Assembly (NCBI GenBank): GCA_027704905.1
Contig: CM051013.1
Location: 15,670,254-15,734,253 of the forward strand
Reading direction: 5' to 3'
DNA length: 64,000 nucleotides
Source: Muraenolepis orangiensis
Lineage: Eukaryota > Chordata > Actinopteri > Gadiformes > Muraenolepididae
Position numbers and translations under genes: made by a program. Shown in pieces: positions 1 to 20,364 of the stretch. The first letter of the stretch is position 1. The number at the start of each line of letters is the position of its first letter. The notes below the pieces were generated by a model. The model searched no databases and was not told where the DNA came from. It worked only from the letters and a program-made list of their open reading frames with translations.

Positions 1-242
1 CCTTAACGTTTACGGGAAAAGGTTAGGTTTCTTCACAAGGACCGAGCAACAATGACCACAACAATAACAACAAAAAACAAAAAAGCCTTAAATCGTTAAA
101 GTGAAAGGATTTGCTCCAAAGCTATTTGGTTCAGAAAAAAACACAAATTAAAAATGCTTAAACCACAGACAGCTGTGATGTACATAATTACTCTCATTTA
201 CATCTCTGTCTTAACCTGAGGGTGAGGCATTCAGAGGGGAAC

Positions 243-300
<58 letters not shown>

Positions 301-680
301 GAATGAAAAATTAAGGGAGAGAGAGAGAGAGAGAGCGAGAGCGAGAGAGAGAGAGAGAGAGAGAGAGAATTGCTGTGGTTTTTTTTTTCCTGTTCTTTCT
401 TTTTTGCTTTGGCAAATATTAAGCAATATCATTTTCATACTATTCATACTATTTCACTACAATTGAAATGTAATTGAGGGAGCGCGAGAGAAGGGAGAAG
501 GGAGAGGGAGTAAGAGAGAGGGAGAGAGACATCTACTGACTGAAAGAGAGAACAAGCGAGCGGGAGAGAGGCATTATCTGAGATACAGAAAGTAAGAGAG
601 GGCAAGAGACCATAACTGTAGATGATGAGGGGAGAGAAAGTTGGAATTGAAGCTCTGTCACTCAGAATGCCACTTATCCA
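1..680. repeat. Flank with (GA)n microsatellites
   Basis: No gene is visible downstream of krt8 here. A (GA)n run at 248-290 ends in an 11-base G run, and a second interrupted (GA)n run lies at 315-369. The stretch 473-611 is degenerate GA-rich purine sequence. Apparent reading frames across these runs (poly Leu-Ser or Arg-Glu) are artefacts of the dinucleotide period. Confidence 0.8.
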
Positions 681-804
<124 letters not shown>

Positions 805-1398
805 CAGTGTGTGAGTGCTGGATCATGTCACATGCAAGTCCTCATGTTATCTAATGAGTGCGGATGGGGGAACTAGATGAATAGGAATTCGACAGGGTTG
901 TGCAGTGGACTCGCCAACATTTTTTTTGGGTTGAGGAACGTGTCGAGTCTGCGTCGGCAAACATTTCTATAGTTGGATGTTGCTGTTGGTTGGGGGCAGT
1001 GATCACCCTCCTTTAGAATACTTTAAAAGGCTACCGAAATGATCTAGAAGTAGGACCATTCAATGACCACTGGAATGTACGGAGACAAACCGCCACTGTC
1101 CGTGTTTTTTCTCCTGTTGCATTCCAATCTAAGACTGCCTTTGTGTTTTGCCCATCTCCAAGTCGTTGTTTCGCTGTTATTTTCATACGCGCTACACCCC
1201 CATCATTAGCCCTGGCAAGGAGAGATCTTCGTATACACTCTGTGTTCTAAGTTAAAGGTTTCCTCCTTCATTACACACGACGGAGTTTAACTTTGCCATT
1301 CAGAGCGCATGACGGAAACACCCCCTTCACTATTCACCCTCGAAAGGGCAAATATAAATTGGGCAAAGACCTTTCGCAGACTGTAATTAACGGTTCAG

Positions 1399-1530
<132 letters not shown>

Positions 1531-1790
1531 TTGTCTTGACGCGCCAGCCCCAGTCGACGGTACAACTTGTTAGGAACAATCCTAGGTCATATTTCCCCCT
1601 TGGACGCGCCCAAAGAGAGCATTCCTGGTGAAAGGGCAACAGATTGCCCTGCAGCGGGAGACCTTTAAGGTTCATGGGTGTGTGACGGATCATGGCAGAT
1701 GACAGACGAGGGTTTGAGAATCAAGGAAGGCGTCTGACAGGTTTCCGAGACCCGGTAAACATTTCTGAATGCACACATGTGCAGGTAAAC

Positions 1791-1992
<202 letters not shown>

Positions 1993-2044
1993 GTGCATGC
2001 GTGCCAACACCCACACTGTGTCTCTGAGTTGTGGCATTGCTTGA

Positions 2045-3086
2045 TTGTAAATTGTACTTGAAGTGCTTATTTACAATTGTATATGATCGTATATTACATT
2101 TGCATATTTAATGGTGTTGGTGATTTTATGGTGGACAATACCGGTCTAGGCGTTCAAACCATCTTAACTGTCTCTCCTGGCTTCATTAAAACGTGCGTTA
2201 CCAATATAATGAGCTGTTTACTAGCCCAGAGTTAGAAACTTAGTATGGGACGTAGTCGGGAGCGTAGTAGCGTTGGCTCTGCAACACCACCTACCCTACT
2301 ACCTTTAGCAACACGCCTTACCCAGTAACACAGCCTATAAATCACTTTGGATAAAGCCTCTCCTAAATGACTTTCAATTCATGAATTGTATGCATTTGAT
2401 TTCTGTTTTTCCGTATTTATTTTCTTTCTGTACCCTTACTGTGATGTACATTCAGAAATATAGTATTTCCCAGTGGTTGTCCCGTCAAACCTAAGCTACA
2501 ACAACTAGGCCTATCGTAGCAGTGCTACTGTGGACGCAATCCGTTAATCAAGAAGAGTCACAAGCGCGCCATCTGCTGGTGAAACTACGCAGTGCTGTTA
2601 ACGGAACTCTGTAGTGCAGTAACGGTGCAACTCTGCCACCTGCTGGCACATGAGCTACAAGGAAAAAAAACATACTGATCTGATAATTTCACCTGAAGAC
2701 ATTTGGGGCTTAACTCAGATATTTGACAGGTGATCAGAAGCAATTGATGTGTTTGTTTCTTGGTAAACAAATGGTTTACGCAGGCCGGCTCAGATAAGGG
2801 GATGTATGTACTGTATCCAACACTGGTTGGGCAGTTTTGACCCGATTCCCATTCTTCCCCAGTACACCCAGAGACTCAGATGAGTGACCAATGAGCAGCA
2901 GCCATAGTAAACATGTGACAATATAAACGAACCTGCAGGTAAGAGAAGGGGCAAGCAAAAACAATTATACGGCCTTAATTGTTCTACTACTTTACCGCTG
3001 TACCCTCTAAAATTATTAAACACGGGTTACTCAAAAGTTATTTAAAGTCTAAAAATGATTGTATTATTTTCTTTATTTATTTTCTG
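2045..3086. other. Intergenic, no gene seen
   Basis: AT-rich sequence without a supportable reading frame. A short degenerate match to the dispersed fish repeat also seen near 17.0 and 45.2 kb (CTTTGGATAAA followed by TAAATGACTT) lies at about 2345-2373. Nothing else is recognised. Confidence 0.6.
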
Positions 3087-3178
3087 TCCATCCATCCATT
3101 CCCGTTCATTCTTCCATCCATCATCCATATATCCATCCACACCTATATTCATCCATCCATCCATCCACACACATTCAT
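3087..3178. repeat. (ATCC)n tetranucleotide repeat
   Basis: Imperfect tandem CCAT/ATCC units, for example three to four consecutive CATC units near 3115 and 3150, interrupted by TTCC and ACAC variants. Confidence 0.85.
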
Positions 3179-3627
3179 TCAACCAATTATCGTGTGCATA
3201 ACCGGCTCATCGGCCGCACAGCAGTAAATAAAAAAAGAGCCGTTCTTTTTTGTTTGTTTCGTAAAACACATTTTTTTTAATTGATACGTCACCTCGGGAC
3301 CACATTGTGCCCGGTCGAGGTCTCGACTGGACGCAAATGGAGGAACAGCGGGCATTTGACTCATGCGGCTGGCTTTTCTTAAGACATCGGTTTGACCAAA
3401 AAACACTAGCACGGCTTCAGTACATTCACATTGCTTTGACAATACCGCCCTGTCCCGGTTGCTTTCGGTTGTGTTGTGCAAGCTAATTTTGAAGAGTGAC
3501 CCCGTTTGAAGCTACGACAGGCCTACAAACTTGCATAGGTATGGAAGGATTAAAAACACAAAATAACAATGCATTAGTCGCTATTCACCTGTGGGTTTTT
3601 TTGCCCACAGGGCAAAGTGTGTGTGTT

Positions 3628-3637
3628 TTTATTTATT
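3628..3637 (-). terminator. krt8 poly(A) signal, distal candidate
   Basis: Two overlapping TTTATT hexamers on the plus strand (3628-3633 and 3632-3637) read as AATAAA on the minus strand, about 310 bases past the krt8 stop codon. Cleavage would be expected 10-30 bases further left. The proximal candidate at 3814-3819 competes with it, and the sequence alone cannot say which is used. Confidence 0.5.
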
Positions 3638-3813
3638 TTTAGTACAGACAGGAATAAACATTTAGAACTTTATACGTACAAAACATGGACAACAGATTCT
3701 TTGGTCCCTTTTTCCAATCTTTGGTAGGGTTAGAGGGTTGTTATTGCTTCATTTAGAGCGCTTCTTTATGAAATTTCTTTCGGACAGTGGCTGACAAGCG
3801 TTTTCTCCAGACG

Positions 3814-3819
3814 TTTATT
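3814..3819 (-). terminator. krt8 poly(A) signal, proximal candidate
   Basis: TTTATT on the plus strand is AATAAA on the minus strand, about 130 bases downstream of the krt8 stop. A 3' UTR of roughly 150 bases would result. Confidence 0.45.
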
Positions 3820-3945
3820 ACATGAGTGTTAAGGGTAGTGAACTGTGAGTCAAAAAAAAACTATGAGACAGGTAGAAAAGATCACGGGGCTTCTACACCG
3901 CTAGCTAGCGAGCTAGCTCAACCTCTTGACTTCCGCTAAACCCGT

Positions 3946-10922
<6,977 letters not shown>

Positions 10923-11079
10923 GGTGGCGGATCTGCGGTGGTGGTGTCTGTCGTAAAGAGGAAGAACCGGTTCAGGCAGGCAGGCAGGCAGACGGGACAG
11001 CAGGACAACCGCTCGTTGAGTGCTGGGGGGGGTTAAGGAGACCGGAGGAGGATAGACAGAGGAGAAGTTAGTGAACAGT

Positions 11080-11085
11080 TTTAAA
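11080..11085 (-). promoter_or_regulatory. krt8 core promoter, TTTAAA box
   Basis: The minus strand reads GGGACTTTAAAACTG about 158 bases upstream of the start codon. This is the only TATA-like element near the gene. A start of transcription near 11050 would give a 5' UTR of about 130 bases without an upstream ATG. The krt18 promoter has the same GACTTTAAA core. Confidence 0.5.
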
Positions 11086-12444
11086 GTCCCTGCAGCTGTG
11101 GGAGGGGACTGTGGCGGGCCGTGATTGGCCGGGGCCGCGGGTGAAGGGGGAGCAGGGGGCGGGGCCTGTAACACAACACTTGTGGTCTCTATGACACATT
11201 GTCCAGCCATTCCAAGCGAATACCTGCTCCTTTCTACACAGAGGACAAGCGGAAAGGGGCGTGTTTTGCAGCCTTGTTCTTTATCTCTGTCTTTTTTGCT
11301 CCTCATTTTTCACGATCCAACTTTGGTGTATAGTTGACTCCAAGATGCTGAATAAGGGCTTTTTGGAGTCGCTGTCTTTCTAGGCCTCTTAATGTTTTCA
11401 TAACTTTTCATTCATCCTTTATTTTCTTTCTTTTTTTTTCTTTCTTTGTTTCTCCATTCTATTGTTCTCCATTGTATTAGCGGAGTCAGTGCCTATGCGA
11501 TGCTCCTTTGCAGTAGGGTGGTGTGCGGGACCTAATGATGAGGAACACAGCGGCCATACATGCTAACATGATCAAGTTGAATGGCCTTCGCCGAGGGCTG
11601 CAGAACGTCTTGGACAGTCGAAAATAAAGTTGCGTGGCTTCCCTGGCAGCTTTCTCTTCTCATGTGAGATTAAAGACGCTATTAGAGGCGTTAAGGTTCA
11701 GAGGTTTTTTTTTGTTATCTGCCATGAAGCAACCCCAAGACCTCGGCGACTCACTGACTTAACTGGGGTCACTCACACACATCTTTTCCCCCTGATAGCA
11801 CACTCTTAGTTTATTTCACAGTACAGTAACAAATCCCCCCCCCACCGCCCCTTTAACAATGTCAGTTGGCTTACAAATTGTCATACATTCCTGCTCAGGG
11901 TCAGCCTACAAGTGAAAAAAAAAGAATTACTCAGCAGCTACAGTATGTGCTCCTTGGTCTCCTCTGAGTCAAAAGGCGGAGGAGGAGGCCCTGCAGAATA
12001 TATGCAGCACTTAGGCGGTAGCTTATTATAATAGAAGGTGACAGTCAACATAGGAAAAACGCCACGCTGCCTTTGAATGAATCACCTTTGTTTGAAGGGA
12101 AACGTCGCCCGCTCGAAGCAACAACGCTTCTGTAAGCGTGCCACTGGCTCTCGGCACTCATGAGCTGCAGCAGCTACACCCACGGCTACACATATAGGCT
12201 CGTCAGTTCGTAAACCTGCCAGCCAGAAAAGCATGGGGAGGTGGAGGCGGCTGATTTAGAAAACACGCCCCAGGGGTTCAGTTGTTGACACAAGGTTTTT
12301 GATGAATAACGTGCGAGGTGTCGGCGTCGGCGAGTCGCCACGAGGCTGAGACGCCGTGGGTTACGGCTACGTAGCATGCGGAGTGGGTCTCAGCATACAC
12401 ATTCTGGATGAAGCGAGGAGGAGGAGACCTTTGTGTTATTCCCC

Positions 12445-12445
<1 letters not shown>
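11086..12445. other. Upstream region of krt8, no gene seen
   Basis: Mixed sequence with no supported reading frame. TGAGTCA at about 11965 could be an AP-1 site, but such a short match carries little weight. It is the start of the long krt8-krt18 spacer. Confidence 0.5.

Positions 12446-12476
<31 letters not shown>
12446..12476. repeat. 31-base poly-C run
   Basis: An uninterrupted C run, the longest homopolymer in the window, preceded by CCCCA. It is capable of i-motif/G-quadruplex structure, and its length may be uncertain in assembly. Confidence 0.9.
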
Positions 12477-12789
12477 TTTTTATATCTCCGCCGGGGGTGG
12501 AGAAATGAGACCGGGGCGACCGGTGTATCCAGAGATACCGGAAGTGTTGCTACAACTATCACGCAGTGCCAACAAGGGGCCACGGAAGACGAGAGGAGAG
12601 GAGAGGGAGGAGGGGGGCGGGGGATGGACCACGCCCTGACTCTCTACCCCACCGCCCACCCTTCTCCCACACCCCACGCCCTGCCCGCACTCCCCTGTCC
12701 CGGGCCCCGGCCCAGAGTGACTCACGCGGCTCCTAACACACTACCAGGCCTATCTCCCATGCACTCCCGCTCTCTCCCCTACCCTCTCC

Positions 12790-12790
12790 A

Positions 12791-12854
<64 letters not shown>

Positions 12855-12859
12855 GCATG

Positions 12860-12898
<39 letters not shown>

Positions 12899-13286
12899 CG
12901 AAAAAGCATAGATCTTCTCCCACTTCATTTCCAGCCTTTGGATCATCGTCATGGAAACGTACAAACACAGTGTCAACTTCCTCCCCTCTAGTCCCAGTAA
13001 ATCGCAGGCCTGTCATTGGCTGCTCATTCGGCTGCCGTGCACGTGCACGTGCACATGCTCGTGCGCGGCCAGGGCGCCAAGGCTCACACACCGCTGTGAC
13101 AACGTTGCTGTGCTTTGTGTGCAGTGTTCTCTGTGTGAGTGCATTGGGTGAAGTCAGCCTGCAGTCAGTCAGCCTTCCTGTTCGAGGACCTGATTTTTAG
13201 AACGCGATTTATAAATGACCACAAGTCAGAGCATTACTGAAACGGGGGGGCAAGGGGGGAGGGAACGCACTACCCACACACATATT

Positions 13287-13367
<81 letters not shown>
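12790..13367. repeat. Two (CA)n blocks
   Basis: CA repeats at 12790-12897 (interrupted once by AGCATGCC) and at 13288-13367. The sequence between them includes an alternating CACGTG-rich stretch near 13036-13070. No gene is seen. Confidence 0.9.
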
Positions 13368-13368
<1 letters not shown>

Positions 13369-13473
13369 CCCTCTTTACTATCAGTTGAATGTGTCATACA
13401 GCTGCCTTTTAAAGCTACACCTACAGCTTCTACAAGCCATGTCATAACAAAGTCATCATTTTAATGCGCCACT

Positions 13474-13772
13474 AGGGCTGTGCGATATGGACATATGAAC
13501 GGTATTATCATGACAACCATGGGGATTTTTCATGATATTGATAAATATCACAACATGCCATATAGTCAAAATACCAGTCTAGCTGAGGGGCATCACTTAA
13601 TGAAGTATAGAGACATTTTACTTCCACTTATCATTTAAGGAGCATGTCTCCTCACGGTAATTCATTGAGACTATGAAACCAGGTAACAAGAGAAGTCTAT
13701 ATCGCCCCTTAACGGTGACACAATATATCATGGGGGACAATTAGCGATAATGTGGTGTTATTGCCCAGCCCT
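13474..13772. mobile_element. Short TIR element, about 300 bp
   Basis: The left end AGGGCTGTGCGATATGG and the right end, reverse-complemented AGGGCTGGGCAATA, form terminal inverted repeats around an AT-rich interior with ATCATG and ATATC motifs. The GGGCTGGGCGATAT end is a familiar signature of non-autonomous DNA transposons in fish. No transposase and no clear target duplication could be seen. Confidence 0.55.
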
Positions 13773-13949
13773 TTTAACAACCTTAGTGATTAACTTGTTT
13801 GTGGAGGATCAGGATGTTCGCTCACCACAAACAGGCCAATAAAATCCCTCACCTGCTTCTATTGGCCAACCTGCTATGTCTATCCGCCATCACAGATTAC
13901 TTTGAACTGCTCTGGCCCTTGATCAGGGTGTGGTATGCCGTGTGCATTC

Positions 13950-14395
13950 TTACATGTGTGTGTGTGTGTGTGTTCATGCATGCGTGTGCGTGTTTGTGTG
14001 TGTAAATATGTATGGTATAGATGCACGTGTGTGTTAACGTGTGCGTGTGTGTGTGTTGCTGTGTGTCTATATGAATGTGTGTGTACAAATGTACTGTATT
14101 TTGTGTGTGTATGTTGCACTATACGTATTGTTGTGTATTGTATATACCTACGTATTACTGTAATAATACTGTAAATTGTGCAATTCATCTATCAATACAT
14201 TTAGATTTAATTTAGAGTTAATTTAGTTATATTTTGTTTATACTAGTTTTGTTTAGTTAGTTTGTTGTTATTTAGTTTTTAGCTTTTAGGTATTAATATA
14301 TTGTGTGTGCATTTATTCCCCCTGTTTCAACTGTTGCACCTTAATTTCCCTCGGGATAAATAAAGTTATCTTGAATCTTGAATCTTGTATCAGTG
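13950..14395 (+). mobile_element. TG-rich stretch and LINE-like 3' end
   Basis: TG-rich sequence at 13957-14140 leads into AT-rich DNA. That ends with TTTCCCTCGGGATAAATAAA and then TCTTGAATCTTGAATCTTG, a form typical of fish non-LTR retrotransposon 3' ends with short terminal repeats. No coding part remains. Confidence 0.5.
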
Positions 14396-16428
14396 AGATA
14401 GTATCAGTAAGTGTGTGGTAATCTGTTTATGTCTGTGTGTCGGGGGTCACGTTAGGCCGTTAATGGCCAGTTTTGAAGTTTTTGTTTTTATTATAAAAAT
14501 AAAAATATAATACTATGCTGTATGTTGTTAGGTTATGTTATTAAATGCATCTTTATGCATTTTGTTTAATAGATATGGCCAAAGATCTCAAAGAGGGTCT
14601 CAAGTAAGTAAGTGTGTGTGTGTGCGTGTGTATGTGAATCAATCTGTGTGTGTATGTGAATTAGTGTGTGTGTGTATGTGTGTACACACAGCGATGAGGA
14701 TCACCGATGGACCTTCACACCCTGTAACTCACCCTCAATAAACGCAGTCTAGCATTGATCATTACCGCGCCCTGACCAGCGAGGGCCGTGGCTACCAGCA
14801 CTATTTGACTGTGTGTGTGTGTGTGTGTGTAAGTGCATATGGTTGTGTCTGTGAGTATTTGTGTGTGTGTGTGTATGTGTGTGTGTGATTCTATCTGTAT
14901 GTGTGTGTGTGTGTGTGTGTTGCAAGAGCCTCTTAGTCCCTCTTCCTTACAGCTGAACGTTGCAAATCACTCATCAATCATTACACTATGGCAGTAAATA
15001 CCACACCCCTGAATCACCACTTTTCATTATCTGTCACCGTCCAGCATCTTCCCGACAGAGACTGGAATCAATCCCTTGGATCGCTGCCCGTCCGGTGACT
15101 GACCCCGGCTAGAGCCTCCCCGTTCCGCAAACTTTCGGTCGGTTGTGTGACACAGCACGTGTTGCGCAATTGAAACTGTCATCTAGGCCCACCCCCCCTT
15201 TCCCCCAGGGTGAACACGAGACACCCGCCTTGTTGTGGATGGCAGCGAGGGGTTTGCTCGGTCCCTTTGGTCGTCGGTTCCGAAAAAGCCTAAAAGCCCA
15301 CCGGGACGCAAACCTGGGTTCATATGTGTAGCGCCACCTAAAAACAGGACTAGAATCATCATCATATCATTTTATTAAATATCGCTTGCTTCTTATTAGG
15401 GTCCCGAGTCTATGTTGGGACCCGGTAATGCACAAACGTTGTGCTGGTTTCTGTCCTGACAAGGCCTTCTTGGCTTTGGGCTCAACCAGCGCCTCTGAAA
15501 ATGGAATGAAGTGTTGGGTTCAGTGTTCTGCAGGTCGCGTCCCTCCATGATGAATCCAACTCTGACGAGGAACTCGAGCACAACCCTTTGCATAGGGAAG
15601 AAGCATCTCTTACCGGATCTAAGCAGAGGTTTCTGCTCAGACATTTTCTAGCCACCGGAGCGGTTCATTCGAAGCGAGTTAAATAAACAGAACTTAACAA
15701 AATGACATTGAATTAACTTCAACTGGATAATCTCCATTTTTCCGTGGACTAGATTATTATCTGGCTCCCCAAAACCCTCCCTACTCCGAGTGAAACCATT
15801 CAAAACAGCCGGGGACTGGTTCGGGATGACAGTTTACCCATTTGAATATGGCCCTGGAAACCCTTTTGAGATCCTAATTACATCCAAAGGACTAGACGTA
15901 TGTAAATATAGTAGTAACAATATATGGCATGTTACCCGCAAACCTTGCAACACTGGCCACAATGGAGAGTTTAACGTACAAAAGCTGCAGTTGGTAGAAC
16001 GGAGAGAGAGAGAGAGAGAGAAAGGGCAACACAAACGAGAGAAAAAAGTCGAGGAGAAGGAGAAGAAGAAGCAAAAAAAAACGATTTCCATGGAAAAACT
16101 GAAGCTCCAGGGTAGGCGGCCCGATGGCCACAGAGACTTGGATGCTTGTTTTTAAATCTGGCTTCTTTCTTTCCCTTTAATCTACTACTCTAACCCCCCC
16201 CCCCGGCTGTAACCGCTTCCCAATGCCGGCCCTGGGCCCTCCGGGTACGCTAGGAAAACCAGCTCCGCGTTTGTACAACAAAGGCGCTTTTTGCCTGCGC
16301 GCGACGATCTGCTCCTTCGTGTCTTGTTTGGGTTTCGACTCCTGCGTCTGCATCTCAATTCCGTCTAATTACTGTAAATGACACGCGGGCGATACGCTTG
16401 TTGTTGTTGTTACCGCTTCGCTGGACCC

Positions 16429-16430
<2 letters not shown>
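14396..16430. other. Intergenic, no gene seen
   Basis: Contains TG microsatellites at about 14600-14690 and 14810-14925. Short open frames occur at 15396-15644 (minus) and 15790-16155 (plus), but they show no recognisable domain, and the second ends in a purine repeat. Neither is supported as a gene. Confidence 0.55.
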
Positions 16431-16468
<38 letters not shown>

Positions 16469-16498
16469 CACAACGTGTGTGTGTGTGTGTGTGTGTGT
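16431..16498. repeat. (CA)n followed by (TG)n
   Basis: About 35 bp of CA, a short ATGCACAACG spacer, then about 24 bp of TG. The two halves are complementary and could pair as a hairpin or adopt Z-DNA. Confidence 0.85.
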
Positions 16499-16849
16499 CC
16501 TCCGGTGATCCTTGTGTGAGAGCTTTCCTCTGTACTCTTGGGCTGGCCCCGCCCACCGTCACCATAGCGACGGGCTCACCGCAGAACGCTGATGACTTTG
16601 CAAGTTATGTAAACAGCTGCCACCGTGCAAAAGAAAAATAAAGAAAATAAAAAGGGAAAAGGGAAAAGGGTTTACGGATATATATATATATATATACGTT
16701 AAACCTCACGAGAGCCCGCATGCGTCATAGGGAATTTCTGACCACATCCCCCTCGGGGCCCAGCCTGTGAGTGGACGTACTTTAGATCAGGAAACTTTAC
16801 TAAAACTTTGTTAAAACCTTATTGTACTGTCCTATTAACAGTGACAGAC

Positions 16850-17026
16850 CTGGTCTACTATAAAAGGTTTCAAGTATCTTGTTAGGAATGAAATGCACGT
16901 TTGACTTCTGGTGATGACTTGTTCTCTTGCCTACCTTTTGTTGAACGCACTATTGTAGGTCGCTTGCGGAAAAAAGCGTCTGCTAAATGACTGTAATGTC
17001 ATGTAATGTAATGTAACGTAACGGAC
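16850..17026 (-). mobile_element. Dispersed repeat, copy 1 (reverse)
   Basis: Read in reverse it starts with TTACATTACATTACATG, then CATTTAGCAGACGCTTTT, and continues to CACCAGAAGTCAAA and CATTTCATTCCTAACAAG. The same ordered blocks occur in forward orientation at 45184-45345, showing that this is an interspersed element common to the region. It is recognised as a widespread teleost repeat, but its class is not certain. Confidence 0.7.
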
Positions 17027-17029
17027 AGG

Positions 17030-17289
17030 GCGGGCGGTTACTGAGGAGCGAGCAAAAGACGCGATGTGCAGCGGGCTCAGTGAACAGCACACGCCTCAGA
17101 GGTAATCTGTCCCAAGGGGGGGGGGGGGAACAACACTGAGGCAGAACAATGCGAAAGAAGAAACACACCCGCTTGGCAGAGGTTTGTCCACGAGGAAAAG
17201 GAAGTCTGCGAGGAGGGCCGTGGACGATTGGGTGTGGGGGAGAGCTGACGAGACGGAGGGGAGGGGAAGTGACATTATTGTGCAGAAGG

Positions 17290-17320
<31 letters not shown>

Positions 17321-17786
17321 TGGTTTTTATGAAGTTTTGGTTTTCCCACTCTGACCCTACTTAACAGGGTTCCTTACAGTACCGTTTCCACCGTTTCCGA
17401 TCACGCAAGGCTACTGCTTTTTGAAAGCTCCATTGTCTTGAGTGAGCACATGTGGTTCCAATTATCAAGAAAGGGGGGAAAAAACAAACATAAAAGGAGG
17501 CGGGCCTTCATCGTGTAGCCTAATCGAGGCAGATGTTCGGCTTCAGCCAAGCACACGACGATGACTGATTAGTTTGAGTCCTTTTTCTTCTACCGTGTAA
17601 CACAAAAGCTGGCGAAAAAACATTCTGTTGAGGACCTTCAATCAGAGACACGCTGAGCCGCTGTCTAACCACTATTTTTGGAATCTGTCTGGACATGTCA
17701 ACTAGACGGTGCCGGCAAACCATTAGGTCGCTCACAACATTTCACTTTCAGAAAGACCCTCAAAGAAACATAAACAGGGAGGCCGG

Positions 17787-17829
<43 letters not shown>

Positions 17830-18699
17830 AACAACTGGGTTCACTAGAATGCAAAACTATAATGAAATTCATGAAAGAGCTATGAAAGTAGAAACCATCA
17901 GTGATTCTACTCTCACGGTCGCTGCGCTACGTTTGAACGGTTAATCCATAAGATTATGGGTATAAAAAGATTTTAGAAGCATGTAGTAGTCCGTAGTCTG
18001 TAAGATGGCACACAGAGAGAAGCAAACAGCGGTGCTGATTCTGACGTGGCGCAAGGCGATTGGTCCGTTCAAAGGGAGTGGGCAATTCTCATTGGCTGTA
18101 TAGGATAGATCGGCAGTATTTTATGTAACTGAAATCCCTATTTTTTTCCCTATATATGTCCCCATTTAAACTCATACGTCAAACAACACCAACAAACAAA
18201 CACTGTTATTACTATCCCGAAGGAGATAATTATGTGTGAGCACATTAATTCTGTTAGCCTTTCATTCTCTCTCACCAGACCTATTCCTCGCCATCATTCC
18301 GCAGTGTACATCCTTAGCATGCAAAAGCGTCAGTACCCGTGGCATACAAAAGCTTTGGGTGAAGCTGAGGAAGGTACTAGTGTGTTTAGATGATGAGTGG
18401 TTCACACCAACGTGGTTCCCAGGGGCAACGCGAGAGGCACGGAAAACAGCAGTAAGAAAGGAAAAAAAAGTTGGACAGCAGCCTGGAAAAGGGTATTTTT
18501 GGGGCTGCAGTGGGAATACTATGGAGACTCGGGCAGTTATGAATGTAACGACGAACCTCTGTCAATTATACACGGTCGAGATAATTGACGCGTATCTCGG
18601 GCCGAGATCATTACGCCGCAGATCTACAAATTTAGCTCATCTCGAACCAAACCGAACCTCAGCAAAATGTTGAGGTTTGGTTTGAATCCACGAGGGGGC
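17030..18699. other. Intergenic, no gene seen
   Basis: Contains a poly-G run near 17118-17128, CA at about 17290-17319, TG at about 17790-17827, and otherwise unremarkable sequence. The open frame at 18236-18673 (145 codons, plus strand) has no recognised motif and no splice or promoter context, so it is not called. Confidence 0.5.
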
Positions 18700-19290
18700 C
18701 GGCACTGAGTGTGTGCGTGAGTATATATGTGGGCAAGCCTGTGTGTGTGTTTATACATGCATGTGTATGTTTCTCTGTGTGTATGTGTGTAAACAGGCAT
18801 GTGCAGAGGAGTTGTGTTATTATTGTAATGAAAGGTCCTGAAGGGTCTGCGTGTGTGTGTGTGTGTGTTTCTGTATTTGTTTATGTTGTTTTGTGGGCAT
18901 GTATTTTACAATATGAACAGAGTGTTCAGATGTGGTTTTTGTTCACATAAAAACAACAAAAATAGAATATAAAGCAGTTGCTATTTAAAGGCCTCTATAC
19001 AGGGCCTGTGTGTGCATGTGCGCATGTGTGTGTGTGCATACACATGTGTGTGCATGTGTATGTATGTGTATGTGTCTTTGTGTGTGTGCATCTGTATGTG
19101 TGTGTGCATGTGTGTATGTATATGTTTGTGCATGTAATGTGTGTGTGTGTGTGTTTGTGTGTGCACATGCGTATGTATGTATGTATGTGTGTGCATGTGC
19201 GTATGTGTCTGTATGTGCATGTATGTGTGTGTGCACGTGCGCACCTATGTGTCTGTATGTGTGTGCACGTGCCTCTGCACCATTGCATAC
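18700..19290. repeat. TG/ATGTG-rich low-complexity DNA
   Basis: Degenerate TG repeats with regularly placed CATG and TATG interruptions, densest at 19005-19270. The many reading frames rich in Cys-Val or Thr-His here are repeat artefacts. Confidence 0.8.
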
Positions 19291-19574
19291 GCTGTGGCTC
19301 AACCTTCCAGGTCTCTTCCACGATCGAGTGTGTCATATCAACCCCCATGACGCCATACCATCTAAAGTCAACAAACCACGTCTACAGTAATCTGTAGTAC
19401 GCTGTAGCATCTCGCATCTCTCATCCATTCACAAAGCTGTCCGGAAGTAAAACTAGCAGGGCATCCTGATATGCAGTGGATGGGGCATGACGGGTAGGGC
19501 CAGGCCACGCCTAGCCGCCCAGGAGGCATGAAGATAGTGTCGTACCAGAGCATACCGTCTGGCTTGACTGCTGA

Positions 19575-19575
19575 C

Positions 19576-19610
<35 letters not shown>

Positions 19611-19684
19611 TAGTTAACACATATGCACACACCAACATATAAAACATGCATAAATGCGCATACAGACACTTTTCACACTCTCCC

Positions 19685-19720
<36 letters not shown>
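19575..19720. repeat. Two (CA)n runs
   Basis: CA repeats at about 19578-19609 and 19685-19719. The DNA to 20277 has no supported gene. Confidence 0.8.
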
Positions 19721-19721
<1 letters not shown>

Positions 19722-20277
19722 TAAAGTTGGCATAAACGCAAAACCTAATTTAAAAAAGGATAATAAAAACCTTGTGTGCCTAGCATTCACCATGAGAAGC
19801 AAAACACTCTGAAGCTAACACACAAACACACAATGTCTCTTCCACTGAGAAGAGCTCTCTGTGCTGAGAGCAGACAGGGGTTTATGTTATAACATTATAA
19901 CTGCAATGAGCGACTTCATGGTCAAAACAACACTGTGAGTCACGCCATACACACCTACAGCGCAACTGTAAAGAAAACCTCAAACTTAAAGCGTCTTAAA
20001 TAGCCCCAAATATCCAACTGTCTTTTTAACCGATGCGCTAGAATGTATTTTAAATTTTATTGTAACATTAGACAAAAAATGTAAGTCATATTTGACCTCA
20101 CCCCTTGGTAGTTTACCCCGTAGCCAAATAAGGAAATGAGCTCTGCATGCTCATTGTGTGAACCAATGAGAGCAGGCCCAGGTGGTTGGGACACATCCTT
20201 AGTGACAACCAGGAAGCCAACTGCAGGTATTTCACTGTAAATAAATACTCAACACAGCCGTGGACCAGCGAGTGTAG

Positions 20278-20295
20278 ATGTGTGTGTGTGTGTGT

Positions 20296-20364
<69 letters not shown>

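Noticed and set aside
10923..11306. Upstream in-frame extension of krt8
   Set aside because: The open frame passes the TTTAAA box and has no keratin-like content. The ATG at 10922 has a strong context and starts with the typical type II head (MSRRVQTTS).
15396..15644. 82-codon minus-strand frame
   Set aside because: No low-complexity artefact, but also no recognised domain, no clear promoter or splice context, and a length common by chance.
18236..18673. 145-codon plus-strand frame
   Set aside because: It looks like random sequence with no motif, is bounded by intergenic DNA, and has no supporting signals.
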